Part shown: positions 8,155-16,369 of the stretch, one piece after another
Numbering within the stretch: position 1 is the first letter of the stretch
How the letters are laid out: each line of letters opens with the position of its first letter
Assembly: GCA_030696525.1 (NCBI GenBank)
Contig: JAUYSB010000021.1
Location: 1-64,000 of the forward strand
From: Hydrogenophaga sp.
GTDB taxonomy: Bacteria; Pseudomonadota; Gammaproteobacteria; Burkholderiales; Burkholderiaceae_C
Reading direction: 5' to 3'
DNA: 64,000 nt
Translations under genes and position numbers: made by a program
Notes under the pieces: generated by a model
Database searches by the model: none
Told to the model about the DNA's origin: nothing
Seen by the model: only the letters and a program-made list of their open reading frames with translations

Positions 8155-8781
8155 TCAAAGCGCGAGCACGATGGGGAATCGCGCACGCAGGCCGTCGGCA
8201 CCGGGCACAAATGGCACGGTCAGCGCGGCGCGTTCGGCGTCGCTGCGCAGGCGGCGCCACAAAAAGTCGCGCTCGTTGCCGGGGTCGCCTTGCACATACA
8301 ACTGGGTGGTCAGCACGGCGCGTTCGCCCAGCTTCACCTTGACGTGGATGTGCGGCGTGCGCGAGCTGTAGGCCACCGGGCGCAGGGTGCGAAAGCGGTA
8401 GGCGCCTTGCGCGTCCACCGCCACGCGGCCAAAACCCTGGAAGGCCTGGTCGGCGCGCCCGCCGTCACCGGGGTGGTGGTAGTGGCCCTGGTGGTCACAC
8501 TGCCAGATTTCCACCTGGGCGCCGCGCACCGGCACGCCGGCGGTATCAAGCACCACACCGTCCACCCAGGTGGGCGTGCCCTGTGCGTAGGTGGCGGCAC
8601 CATTGCGCAGCAGGTCAAAGTCGGTGTCGTCGGGCAGGTCCAGCGGGTAGAAGGGGCCTTCGGTCTGCGACGGCGTGGGCAGCCGCCCGGGCTGGGCCAG
8701 CGCGGGTGTGAGCACCGCGGGCGCAGCCACCACGGACGCGGCACCAAGCAACAAACGGCGGCGGGACAAGGGCAGATTCAT
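8155..8781 (-). CDS. Intradiol ring-cleavage dioxygenase-like protein, Tat-exported
   Basis: A 208-residue protein starting at the ATG at 8781. Residues 1-29 look like a Tat signal (SRRRLLLG, then a hydrophobic stretch ending ALA-Q). The rest matches the protocatechuate 3,4-dioxygenase beta-like fold, and the four Fe(III) ligands are present as Tyr101, Tyr138, His144 and His146 (TPHIHVKV). Cytoplasmic intradiol enzymes lack signal peptides; exported paralogues of this type are common in Burkholderiales but their substrates are mostly unknown. Whether it truly cleaves a catechol is inferred from the ligands only. It stands alone between two unrelated genes. Confidence 0.8.
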   Translation of the reverse strand: MNLPLSRRRLLLGAASVVAAPAVLTPALAQPGRLPTPSQTEGPFYPLDLPDDTDFDLLRNGAATYAQGTPTWVDGVVLDTAGVPVRGAQVEIWQCDHQGHYHHPGDGGRADQAFQGFGRVAVDAQGAYRFRTLRPVAYSSRTPHIHVKVKLGERAVLTTQLYVQGDPGNERDFLWRRLRSDAERAALTVPFVPGADGLRARFPIVLAL

Positions 8782-8827
8782 CGCAGCACTCCGGCAAGAG
8801 GGAAACCGTTGCGATCCCAGCCTGCGC

Positions 8828-11503
8828 TCAGGGTTCCTGGGCGCCCGTTGTTTGCAACGGCAGTTCGATGTGCACCAGCCCCGGATCGTCGTCGGACGGC
8901 GACTCGGCAAAACCCAGGCGCTTGGCCAGCCCCCGCATGCGGCTGTTCTCTTTCAGCACGCTGCCCACAATGCGCTGCGTGCCGTTCGCGCGCAGGGTGC
9001 GGATCAGCTTGTCCATCAACATGTGGCCCAGGCCACCGCCCTTGATGTCGGAGCGCACGATGACGCCGAACTCCGCGCTGTCGTTGTCGGGGTCGATGCC
9101 GGCGCGCACCGTGCCCAGGGTCTCAAAGCCGCCACCGGGCAGCTCGCCTTCCGCAATGAAGGCGACCTCGCGGGCGTAGTCGATCTGGGTGAGCCGCGCC
9201 AGCTCGGAATGCTCGATGGTGCGGCGGCTGTAGAACACACGCAGGCGCACGTCCTCGGGCGACAGCTTTTCGATGAAGGCGCGGTGCTGCAACTCGTCCT
9301 CAGGGCGTATGGGGCGCAGCAGCAGTTCGCGGCCCAGGTGGCTGATGCGCTCCTCCTGCTCCACCGGGTAAGGGCGGATGGCGAAGTTGGCCGCACCCGC
9401 CGGGCGCAACGCGCTCACCCGCACACGCGCGTCCAGCGCCACCGCGCCATCGGCGTTCACCACCAGCGGGTTGATGTCGAGTTCGGCGATCTCGGGCACA
9501 TCGGCCAGCAGCTGCGAGATGGCCACCAGCACGCGCTCGATGGCGGCCATGTCGGCGGGCGGCTGGTCGCGGTAACCGCGCAGCAGCTTGGCCACCCGGG
9601 TGCGCGCGATCAGCGCCTGCGCCAGCGGCCCATTGAGCGGCGGCAGCGCCAGCGCGCGGTCGGCCACCACCTCCACCGCCGTGCCGCCCTGCCCAAACAG
9701 GATCACCGGACCGAACAGCGGGTCGACACTGGCGCCGACGATGAGCTCGGTGGCCTGGCGCAGCTTGACCATGGGCTGCACGGTGAAGCCCTCCACCGCC
9801 GCACCGGGGCGCTCGGCGGCCACGCGGGCCAGCATGGCGCGGGCGGCTTCGCGCACCTCGTCGGCGTTGGCCAGGTTCAGGCGCACGCCGCCCACGTCGG
9901 ACTTGTGCGAAATCTGGTGCGACAAAATCTTGATGACCACCGGAAAACCCAGCGCCTGGGCCTCGCGCGCGGCGGCCTCGGGGTCGGCCGCCACCACCCG
10001 CGTGGGCACCACCGGCAAGCCGGCGGCGTGCAACAAGGCCTTGGCTTCGGGTTCGCTCAGCAGCTCGCGGCCACTGCCCAGCACGTCTTGCACGATGGCG
10101 CGTATGGCGCCCAGGTCGGCCACCGGGCCCAGCGGCGCGGCCGACGGGGTTTGCAGCAGCTCCTCCTGGTGGCGGCGGTAGGCCTGCAGAAAGCTGAAGG
10201 CGCGCACCGCTTCTTCGGGCGTGTCGTAATCGGGCACACCGGCCTGGCGGAAGATACTGCGCGCCTCGTTGACGGCGTCATGCCCCAACCAGCAGCCCAT
10301 CAGCCGCGAGGGCTTGAGTGTGGCCAGCGGCAGCAGGGCACGGGCAATGTCGGTGCTGGGCACGATGGCGGTGGGCGCCTGCACGAACAACACGGCGCTG
10401 TGGCGGTCTTCGCGCAGCGCGGTGAGTGCGTCCACATAACGCTGGGTGGGCGCGTCGCCAATGATGTCCACCGGGTTGCCGCGCGACCAGTTGGCCGGCA
10501 GCACGGCGTCCAGCCGCGCCAGCATGGCCTCGTCGAGTTCGGTCAGCTCCACGCCCGCGTGGGCGGCGGCGTCGGCAGCCATCACGCCGGCGCCGCCGCC
10601 GTTGGTGAGGATGACCATGCGTTCGCTCTTGTTGTCGCGAAAACGCGCCAGCAGCTCGGCCGCCAGAAACAAATGCTGCAGTGTGAACACGCGCAACATG
10701 CCGGCGCGGGAGATGGCGGCGTCGAACACGTCGTCCGACCCGGCCAGCGCACCCGTGTGCGAGGCCGCCGCTTTCTGCCCCTGAGCCGAGCGCCCGGCCT
10801 TGACCACGATGACCGGCTTATTGCGCGCCGCCGCGCGCGCGGCCGACATGAACTTGCGCGGCGACTCGATGCTTTCGATGTAGAGCAGGATGGCGCGGGT
10901 GCGCGGGTCGCTGCCGAGGTAGTCCAGCATGTCGCCAAAGTCCACGTCGGCGTGTTCGCCCAGCGAGACGAAGTGCGAGAAGCCGATGCCACGCGAGCCG
11001 GCCCAGTCCAGCATGGCGGTGACCAGCGCGCCCGATTGCGACACGAAGGCGATGTCGCCCTTCATGGCGCCGATGTGGGCGAAGCTGGCGTTGAGCCCCC
11101 AGTGGGGCACCAGCATGCCGATGCAGTTGGGCCCCAGGATGCGCAAGGTGTGGCGACGCGCGGCGTCCAGCATGCGCTGCTTCTGCGCCTTGTCCAGCCC
11201 GGCCGTCACCACCACGGCGGCGCGCGTGCCCAGGCGGCCCAGTTCTTCAATCAGGCCCGGCACGCTGACCGCAGGCGTGCAGATGACGGCCAGGTCGGGC
11301 ACGGCGGGCAGGTCGGCGGCGCGGGCGTACACCGGCACGCCGTCGATGTGGCTGCGTTTGGGGTTGACGCCCAGCAACTGGCCGCTGAAATCGGCGCGCA
11401 GGTTGCGCCAGATGGTGGCGCCCACGCTGCCGGGGCGCTCGGAGGCGCCGAAAACGGCCACGGTGTTGGGGGCAAACAGGGCGTCGAGGTTGCGGATGCT
11501 CAT
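8828..11503 (-). CDS. Bifunctional acetate-CoA ligase (ADP-forming)-like / GNAT acetyltransferase
   Basis: An 891-residue multidomain protein: CoA-binding Rossmann domain with GASERPGSVG (about residues 20-29), flavodoxin-like succinyl-CoA ligase domains (ILGPNCIGM), an ATP-grasp domain (about 480-700, with SHKSDVGGV) and a C-terminal GNAT domain (about 730-880, with RSDIKGGGLG). This architecture is that of the Pat-type protein lysine acetyltransferases, in which the synthetase part is often only a regulatory or CoA-sensing module. Starting at the ATG at 11503, it overlaps the end of the DUF502 gene by four bases, so the two are translationally coupled. Targets in this organism are unknown, but acetyl-CoA synthetases are the classic substrates. 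Confidence 0.88.
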   Translation of the reverse strand: MSIRNLDALFAPNTVAVFGASERPGSVGATIWRNLRADFSGQLLGVNPKRSHIDGVPVYARAADLPAVPDLAVICTPAVSVPGLIEELGRLGTRAAVVVTAGLDKAQKQRMLDAARRHTLRILGPNCIGMLVPHWGLNASFAHIGAMKGDIAFVSQSGALVTAMLDWAGSRGIGFSHFVSLGEHADVDFGDMLDYLGSDPRTRAILLYIESIESPRKFMSAARAAARNKPVIVVKAGRSAQGQKAAASHTGALAGSDDVFDAAISRAGMLRVFTLQHLFLAAELLARFRDNKSERMVILTNGGGAGVMAADAAAHAGVELTELDEAMLARLDAVLPANWSRGNPVDIIGDAPTQRYVDALTALREDRHSAVLFVQAPTAIVPSTDIARALLPLATLKPSRLMGCWLGHDAVNEARSIFRQAGVPDYDTPEEAVRAFSFLQAYRRHQEELLQTPSAAPLGPVADLGAIRAIVQDVLGSGRELLSEPEAKALLHAAGLPVVPTRVVAADPEAAAREAQALGFPVVIKILSHQISHKSDVGGVRLNLANADEVREAARAMLARVAAERPGAAVEGFTVQPMVKLRQATELIVGASVDPLFGPVILFGQGGTAVEVVADRALALPPLNGPLAQALIARTRVAKLLRGYRDQPPADMAAIERVLVAISQLLADVPEIAELDINPLVVNADGAVALDARVRVSALRPAGAANFAIRPYPVEQEERISHLGRELLLRPIRPEDELQHRAFIEKLSPEDVRLRVFYSRRTIEHSELARLTQIDYAREVAFIAEGELPGGGFETLGTVRAGIDPDNDSAEFGVIVRSDIKGGGLGHMLMDKLIRTLRANGTQRIVGSVLKENSRMRGLAKRLGFAESPSDDDPGLVHIELPLQTTGAQEP

Positions 11504-12096
11504 GCTTGTTTTCCTTGGTTCAGCGCCATCCAGGCGATCAGCGACTGGCGCATGGCCTCTTCCACCGACATGTCGATGGGCGTGACCCAATCGCGCGGCA
11601 CAAACACGGTGTAGCCACCGATCATGTAACCCATGGGCAGATACACGGCCACGCGGTCGCCGCGCAGCAGGCCGGCGGGCAGGTCGTCCAGCGACTGGCG
11701 CGTGACCATGCCCACGATCTCCAGCGGCTGATCGGGCATTCGCAGCGCCACCACCTGCTGCGGGCTGTGTTCGTGGCTGGGCGAAAAGTAGTCGGCAAAA
11801 CTCTTGAGCGAGGAGTAGATGCTCTTGACCACCGGCAGGTTGGTGAACGGAAATTCAAACAGCGTGAGCAGCCGCCCCATGAAGGGTTGCGAGACGATCA
11901 CGCCCAGCACAAAGATGCCCAGCACCCCCAGCACCAGGCCCATGCCGGGCAGGTACACATCGCCCACCAGCGGGCGGATGACCCACATGGCCAGCGCCTC
12001 CGACCAGGCCAGGAAGATGTAGAGCAGGTACAGCGTCACACCCACCGGCAGGATGGTGACCAGGCCACGGAGAAAATACTGCGACAGGCGTTTCAT
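11500..12096 (-). CDS. DUF502 family inner-membrane protein
   Basis: A 198-residue protein from the ATG at 12096. Two hydrophobic segments (about residues 10-30 and 50-72) are followed by the family signature FPFTNLPVVKSIYSSLKSF and a soluble C-terminal domain. DUF502 proteins are widespread membrane proteins of unknown function. The stop overlaps the start of the acyl-CoA synthetase/GNAT gene, which suggests a shared transcript. The region 12097-12223 before it must hold divergent promoters for this gene and the small membrane protein. Confidence 0.85.
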   Translation of the reverse strand: MKRLSQYFLRGLVTILPVGVTLYLLYIFLAWSEALAMWVIRPLVGDVYLPGMGLVLGVLGIFVLGVIVSQPFMGRLLTLFEFPFTNLPVVKSIYSSLKSFADYFSPSHEHSPQQVVALRMPDQPLEIVGMVTRQSLDDLPAGLLRGDRVAVYLPMGYMIGGYTVFVPRDWVTPIDMSVEEAMRQSLIAWMALNQGKQA

Positions 12097-12223
12097 GGGT
12101 GCTCCAGGGAACAATGAGCATAGCAGCGGGTCATGACATGACAGGCGGTGCTTGTGATGCCGCTTTTCGCCCACAATTGCATGTCTCATGCCCATTTGAC
12201 GCGCCCACCAGGCGCGAGATTTG

Positions 12224-12562
12224 ATGAACGATGTATTCAACGCGCTGGGCCGTCTGTTCAGCGCCGTGCTGGGTCTGATCTTCTGGCTGTTTGCCGCCGC
12301 CCTGGGCTTGCTGCTGGCCGCCGTGGTGGCGGTGCTGCTGCTGGTCGGCGTGGTGTGGGCCGTGCTGCGCGGGCGCCGCCCGGTGCGCCCGGTGCGCCCG
12401 GTCTATGTGCACCAGTTTCAGACCTACGCCCGTGAACGCGTGTGGCCGGGCCGCCGTGGCGCCGCCTCCACCGCCACCGACGAGGTGGTGGACGTGCAGG
12501 TGCGCGAGGTGCGCGACAGCGCTGGCGGGCACAGCCTGCCGCCGGCCGCCACCGAGCGCTGA
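12224..12562 (+). CDS. Small single-pass membrane protein, function unknown
   Basis: A 112-residue protein with a strongly hydrophobic stretch (about residues 12-47) followed by an Arg-rich tail with repeated RPVRPV and a soluble C-terminus. I chose the ATG at 12224 over the TTG three bases upstream. I do not recognise a family. Its stop codon ends one base before the stop of the convergent rsmI, leaving no intergenic space. Confidence 0.6.
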   Translation: MNDVFNALGRLFSAVLGLIFWLFAAALGLLLAAVVAVLLLVGVVWAVLRGRRPVRPVRPVYVHQFQTYARERVWPGRRGAASTATDEVVDVQVREVRDSAGGHSLPPAATER

Positions 12563-13492
12563 TCAGGCGTCTTCTTCGCCAGACTGCTGGCGACGCGCCA
12601 GTGCCGCCTGGTACACCGCGTTGCGCGGTGTGCCGGTGATCTCGGCGCACAGGCGCACGGCGGTTTTCAGGGGCAGCTCCTGCAACAGCAGGTCCAGTGC
12701 GCGCGCCGTGGCGGGTGGCAAAACGCCCTCGGCGTCGGCCGCCACCACCACAGGCGGGTGCAGCAACAGCGCGAATTCGCCCCGGCCATGTGACGCATCG
12801 GCCGCCAACCACGTGGCCAGGCCATCACAACGCAGCTGCTCGACCTCTTCAAACTGCTTGGTCAGCTCGCGGCCCACGGTCAGGCGGCGCTCGCCCAGCA
12901 CGGCCAGGTCTTTGGCGAGCGCGGCCATGCGGTGCGGCGCTTCCAGCAACACGCTGGCCAAAGGCTGCTGGGCCAGTTGGTCCAGGGCGCGCTGGCGTTC
13001 GGCGCCCTTGGGCGGCAAAAAGCCCACAAAGGCAAAACGGCCCTCGCCTTCGGTGAGGCCGGCCACGCTGAGTAGCGTGGTCACGCTGCTGGCACCCGGC
13101 ACCGGTACACACCGGAAACCTTGCGCCTGCGCTTCGGCGCACAGGCGCGCGCCGGGGTCGCTCACGCCGGGCGTGCCGGCGTCGCTCACAAAGGCCACAC
13201 GCTCGCCCCGGCGCAGGCGTTCAATCACCAGCTGCGCGGCTTCGCGTTCGTTGTGCTGGTGCAGGGCCAGCAGCGGCTTGTGCAGGCCAAAGGCCTGCAG
13301 CAAGCCGGCGGTGTGGCGGGTGTCTTCGCAGGCGATGGCGTCCACCAGGCCCAGCACATGCAGGGCGCGCAGGCTCAGGTCGGCCAGGTTGCCGATGGGC
13401 GTGGCCACCATGTAGACGCTGGCCTGCGGATAATGCTGGGCACCGGCAGCGGCCTCGGCGGCGCTGCGGGCAGGGAGAAAGGCGGCAGACAA
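12563..13492 (-). CDS. rsmI: 16S rRNA 2'-O-methyltransferase RsmI
   Basis: A 309-residue tetrapyrrole-methylase-fold protein with VATPIGNLADLSLRAL (about 29) and FVSDAGTPGVSDPGA (about 101), both diagnostic of RsmI, which methylates the ribose of C1402 in 16S rRNA using S-adenosylmethionine. The start is a TTG at 13492, with an N-terminal extension ending AQHYPQASVYMV of the kind I associate with this group; an internal ATG at 13411 is an alternative. The TTG shares its last base position with the ATG of the divergent yraN, so promoters for each must lie inside the other gene. Confidence 0.92.
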   Translation of the reverse strand: MSAAFLPARSAAEAAAGAQHYPQASVYMVATPIGNLADLSLRALHVLGLVDAIACEDTRHTAGLLQAFGLHKPLLALHQHNEREAAQLVIERLRRGERVAFVSDAGTPGVSDPGARLCAEAQAQGFRCVPVPGASSVTTLLSVAGLTEGEGRFAFVGFLPPKGAERQRALDQLAQQPLASVLLEAPHRMAALAKDLAVLGERRLTVGRELTKQFEEVEQLRCDGLATWLAADASHGRGEFALLLHPPVVVAADAEGVLPPATARALDLLLQELPLKTAVRLCAEITGTPRNAVYQAALARRQQSGEEDA

Positions 13493-13914
13493 TGGAATGG
13501 CCCCGATTCAAGAACAAGAACAGCGGCCCCAGCACCAAGGCGGTGGGTGACGCCGCTGAAGACGCGGCGCTGGCGCACTTGCTGGCGGCCGGTTTGCGGC
13601 TGGTGGCGCGCAACTTTCGCACACCCGGACGCGGCGGCGGCGAGATCGATTTGATTATGCGCGAGCCAGGCGGCACGCTGGTGTTTGTGGAGGTGCGCCG
13701 GCGCGCCAGCGCCTCGCACGGAGGCGCGGCGGCCAGCGTGGGCGCCACCAAGCAGCGCCGCATCGTGTTCGCCGCGCGGCACTTTCTGATGCGCCTGCCC
13801 CAGGTGCCACCCTGCCGCTTTGACGTGGTGCTGGTGCAGGGTGATGCAAACAGTCACCCGGCTTTACCCGCGCTTGACTGGATACGCGCGGCCTTTGACG
13901 CAGGCGACGCCTGA
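13492..13914 (+). CDS. yraN: UPF0102 protein YraN, predicted endonuclease fold
   Basis: A 140-residue protein with the restriction-endonuclease-like core of the YraN family: GGGEIDLIM (Glu51, Asp53) and LVFVEVRRR (Glu67), followed by a helix with the conserved KQRRI. Function is not established. It sits next to rsmI and ahead of diaA and dolP, the order found in many proteobacteria. The gene is intact and of normal family length. Confidence 0.92.
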   Translation: MEWPRFKNKNSGPSTKAVGDAAEDAALAHLLAAGLRLVARNFRTPGRGGGEIDLIMREPGGTLVFVEVRRRASASHGGAAASVGATKQRRIVFAARHFLMRLPQVPPCRFDVVLVQGDANSHPALPALDWIRAAFDAGDA

Positions 13915-13980
13915 GCCCCGCTATCATTCAGGCCTTTGCGGCAGCGCAGCAGCGCCCACCCTCACCGCACCCGTCCCAAC

Positions 13981-14589
13981 ATGCTTTCCCAACGCATACA
14001 GCAGCACTTCATCGACAGCGCCGACCTCAACTACCAATGCGCCCAATTGCTGGCCGCGCCGGTGGAGGCCGCCGTCAATGCCGTGCTGGCCTGCGTGACG
14101 AGCGGCAGCAAAGTGCTGGCCTGCGGCCTGGGCGGCTCGGCGGCAGCGGCCCAATACTTCACGGCCAGTTTTGTGGGCCGCTTCGAGCGCGACCGCCCGG
14201 AGCTGGCCGCCACCGCCTTGAGCGCCGACACCACGGTGCTGACCGGGCTGGCCCAGGGCTTTGAGCCGCGCGCGGTATTTGCCCGCCAGGTGCGCGCGCT
14301 GGGCCAGGCCGGCGATCTGCTGCTGGTGCTGGCCGTGGGCAGCAACGGCGAATCGCTGCGCGACGCCGTGACCGCCGCCCACGAACGCGACATGACGGTG
14401 GTGGCCATCACCGGCCCACGCCCCGGCCCGCTGGGCGCGGCCCTCAAAGACACCGACGTGCTGGTCAGCGTGCCACACGAACGCCTGGCGCGCGCGCAGG
14501 AGGTGCAGCTGCTCACGCTGCACTGCCTGCTCGATGGCGTCGATGCACAACTGTTGGGCGACAGCCCCGAACCGGAGACCTCCGCATGA
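13981..14589 (+). CDS. diaA: SIS-domain protein DiaA (DnaA initiator-associating)
   Basis: A 202-residue SIS-domain protein of the phosphoheptose isomerase family, starting at the ATG at 13981. The sugar-phosphate loop appears as ACGLGGSAAAAQYF (about 45-58). Its position between yraN and dolP identifies it as DiaA rather than GmhA. In E. coli, DiaA tetramers bind DnaA and promote initiation at oriC. It overlaps the next gene by four bases (ATGA). Confidence 0.88.
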   Translation: MLSQRIQQHFIDSADLNYQCAQLLAAPVEAAVNAVLACVTSGSKVLACGLGGSAAAAQYFTASFVGRFERDRPELAATALSADTTVLTGLAQGFEPRAVFARQVRALGQAGDLLLVLAVGSNGESLRDAVTAAHERDMTVVAITGPRPGPLGAALKDTDVLVSVPHERLARAQEVQLLTLHCLLDGVDAQLLGDSPEPETSA

Positions 14590-15236
14590 GCTTCACCTTC
14601 CCTGTCCGTACCGTGTTGACCGCTGCCCTGCTGGGTGCCACCCTGAGCGCCTGCGCCCCCCTGCTGGTGGGCGGCGCCGTGGGCACCGGCGTGCTGGTGG
14701 CCACCGACCGCCGCACCTCGGGTACGCAGCTCGAAGACCAGGGCATCGAACTGCGCTCGGCCAACCGCCTGCGCGACCAGATGGGCACCCGCGCCCGCAT
14801 CAACGTGACCAGCTACAACCGCCGCGCCCTGCTGACCGGCGAAGTGGCCAATGCCCGCGACAAGGCCCTGGCTGAAGAAATCGTCTCCCAAGTGGACAAC
14901 GTGCAAGGCCTGGTGAACGAGTTGTCCATCACCGCCAGCCCGTCGCTCACGCAGCAGGCCAACGACACCCTGATCACCGGCAAGGTCAAGGCCGGCCTGG
15001 TGGACATCAAGGACTTGTCGGCCAACGCCTTCAAGGTGGTCACCGAACGCGGCTCGGTCTACCTCATGGGCCGCGTGACGCAGCGCGAAGCCGACAAAGC
15101 CACCGAAGTGTCACGCAACATCAGCGGCGTGACGCGTGTGGTGCGGGTGCTGGACATCATCAGCGACGACGAGCTGCGCCGCATTCAGGCTGGCACCACT
15201 CAGCAGGCGCCGGCGGAGAACCGACCGGCGCAGTGA
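14586..15236 (+). CDS. dolP: Outer-membrane BON-domain lipoprotein DolP (YraP)
   Basis: A 216-residue lipoprotein precursor: signal peptide ending in the lipobox LSAC (Cys at about 23), a Gly-rich turn, then two BON domains (about 55-125 and 130-200; TGEVANARDKALA and GRVTQREADKA). DolP localises to the division site and supports outer-membrane integrity. It is translationally coupled to diaA. The length and two-domain layout fit the family. Confidence 0.92.
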   Translation: MSFTFPVRTVLTAALLGATLSACAPLLVGGAVGTGVLVATDRRTSGTQLEDQGIELRSANRLRDQMGTRARINVTSYNRRALLTGEVANARDKALAEEIVSQVDNVQGLVNELSITASPSLTQQANDTLITGKVKAGLVDIKDLSANAFKVVTERGSVYLMGRVTQREADKATEVSRNISGVTRVVRVLDIISDDELRRIQAGTTQQAPAENRPAQ

Positions 15237-15268
15237 GACCGGCCCGCAGGCGGTAGCGCAGAGCAACC

Positions 15269-15583
15269 TTACGGCACCGACACCGCCAGAACCGCCTTCG
15301 GGTTGGTGCGCGCAATGGCCAGCAAGGTACGCGCGGCCCCGCTGGGTTGCTTGCGCCCTTGCTCCCACCCTTGCAAGGTGCGAACCGAAACACCGAGCAG
15401 CTGGGCAAACTGGGATTGAGACAAGCCCGTGGCCTCTCGCGCCTGCGCAGCGGCAGAAACCACCACCTTGCCTTTGCCCGCTTTCATATCCAGGATGGAT
15501 TGCAGGATCTCGGCGCCGATGTCCCGCTGCGCCTCAAAGGCCGCGATTTCGCTGTCTTGCAACTTGCTAGATTTCGAGGGCAC
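15269..15583 (-). CDS. HTH antitoxin (XRE-type) of a RelE-like toxin-antitoxin pair
   Basis: A 104-residue protein with a C-terminal Cro/XRE helix-turn-helix (TGLSQSQFAQLLGVSVRTLQGWEQGRKQPSGAA, split here as TGLSQSQFAQLLG and SVRTLQGWEQG). The start is the GTG at 15583, because AGGAGA lies seven bases upstream; upstream codons in frame belong to the overlapping toxin. The gene follows the toxin (toxin-first order, as in higBA) and overlaps its 3' end by 17 bases. It should neutralise the toxin and repress the operon. Confidence 0.85.
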   Translation of the reverse strand: MPSKSSKLQDSEIAAFEAQRDIGAEILQSILDMKAGKGKVVVSAAAQAREATGLSQSQFAQLLGVSVRTLQGWEQGRKQPSGAARTLLAIARTNPKAVLAVSVP

Positions 15584-15878
15584 GGCGAATCTCCTTGAGT
15601 GTGCTGAGCGAAATGTTCTCTGAATCAGATTTGGCGTAGAGCGTGAGCAAGTAGACCTCCCCTGCCCCGTTGCGAACCAGGTAAACAATCCTCACGCCAC
15701 TGGACTTGCCTGGTCCATCTCGCGCCCAACGGGGCTTGCGGACACCACCTGAGCCGCGAATCACAGAACCCGCGACAGGGTTGAGCGCAACAAACGTCGC
15801 AAATCCTGCACGCTCGTCTTCGTCCCAATATTTTGGCCAGAGCCTTTGAAATATGGGACTTTCGACAACGGTGAACAT
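15567..15878 (-). CDS. RelE/ParE-superfamily toxin (COG4737-like)
   Basis: A 103-residue toxin beginning MFTVVESPIFQRL, with SGGVRKPRWAR and VRIVYLVRNG, the conserved core of the COG4737 RelE-like family. I chose the ATG at 15878; a TTG two codons earlier is possible. No Shine-Dalgarno is present, and the promoter at 15885-15913 predicts a transcript beginning at or next to the A of this ATG, so the mRNA appears leaderless. The partner antitoxin downstream has a strong ribosome site, which would favour antitoxin synthesis. Confidence 0.84.
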   Translation of the reverse strand: MFTVVESPIFQRLWPKYWDEDERAGFATFVALNPVAGSVIRGSGGVRKPRWARDGPGKSSGVRIVYLVRNGAGEVYLLTLYAKSDSENISLSTLKEIRRALEI

Positions 15879-15884
15879 GACCAA

Positions 15885-15913
15885 ACTATACGCCCAAGGC
15901 GCATACCAGTCAA
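15885..15913 (-). promoter_or_regulatory. Promoter of the RelE-like toxin-antitoxin operon
   Basis: Near-consensus sigma70 promoter on the minus strand: -35 TTGACT (15913-15908), 17-base spacer, -10 TATAGT (15890-15885). A start about seven bases beyond the -10 coincides with the toxin ATG at 15878. Confidence 0.75.
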
Positions 15914-15963
15914 AGGCTCGGCCTCCGCAGAAACACCTGCCGCAGGCAGGGGCAACACACTGC

Positions 15964-16017
15964 CGTCACTTCAAGCGCTTGATCAGGCTGGACGTGTCCC
16001 AGCGTTGGCTGCACATC
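15964..16017 (-). repeat. Direct repeat copy A: orphan 3' end of a garR-like gene
   Basis: About 49 of 54 bases match 16712-16765, the 3' end of the intact garR-like gene. In the right frame copy A still encodes QRWDTSSLIKRLK followed by TGA, the exact C-terminus of that gene, but nothing upstream continues it. The two copies are 748 bases apart in the same orientation and bracket the dinJ-yafQ pair. Confidence 0.8.
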
Positions 16018-16082
16018 GGCACAGGACTGGTACCCCACGCCAGCGTAGAAACTCCGCGACGCCTCGTCGCAACCCGCGTTCA
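16018..16082 (-). pseudogene. Possible GNAT acetyltransferase C-terminal remnant
   Basis: In one minus-strand frame this stretch encodes MNAGCDEASRSFYAGVGYQ, resembling the (x)SxxFYxxxGF motif at the end of GNAT acetyltransferases. It is out of frame with the garR-like tail that follows it and lacks any acetyl-CoA binding region, so at most it is a short remnant. The similarity is weak, and it could be chance. Confidence 0.3.
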
Positions 16083-16367
16083 TCAGAACAACTCGCTGTG
16101 CGAACCGGTCCGTATGAGCTTGAGGCAACCGCTCTCAAGCGTTCCCACGCGTTCGTAAATGAGCAACCAATCTGGCTCCACGTGGCATTCACGCACACCG
16201 GCGTACAGCCCAGAGAGTTCATGGTCTCAGTATTTTTGCTCCAGCGGTCTGTCGTTCATCAGCTCCCTGACCGCCGCTCGCATCTTCTCCCAGTCGTAGC
16301 GACCTGAGCCTTTGACGCGCTTCTTGTCCCGCTTGAACTGGCGGGTCTCCTCAAGCGCGCGCGCCAC
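16083..16367 (-). pseudogene. yafQ: yafQ-type mRNA interferase toxin interrupted by one in-frame TGA
   Basis: From the GTG at 16367 the frame encodes 46 residues ending LEQKY, then TGA (16229-16227), then continues in the same frame with DHELSGLYAGVRECHVEPDW, LLIYERVG and RTGSHSELF to a TGA at 16083. Length (94 codons) and sequence match YafQ toxins, which cleave mRNA on the ribosome. All catalytic-type residues (His in DHEL, His and Asp-Trp in CHVEPDW, Arg and His in RTGSH, terminal Phe) lie after the break. Homologues commonly have Tyr-Arg-Asp-His here, so a CGA-to-TGA transition is the simplest explanation. The toxin is probably dead while its antitoxin dinJ upstream is intact. Confidence 0.8.
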
Positions 16368-16369
16368 GG

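Noticed and set aside
8675-11614. A 979-codon open frame on the plus strand opposite the acyl-CoA synthetase/GNAT gene.
   Set aside because: Its translation is rich in Arg, His, Gln and Ala with no family motif, as expected for the complement of a high-GC gene; the minus-strand protein has four clear domains.
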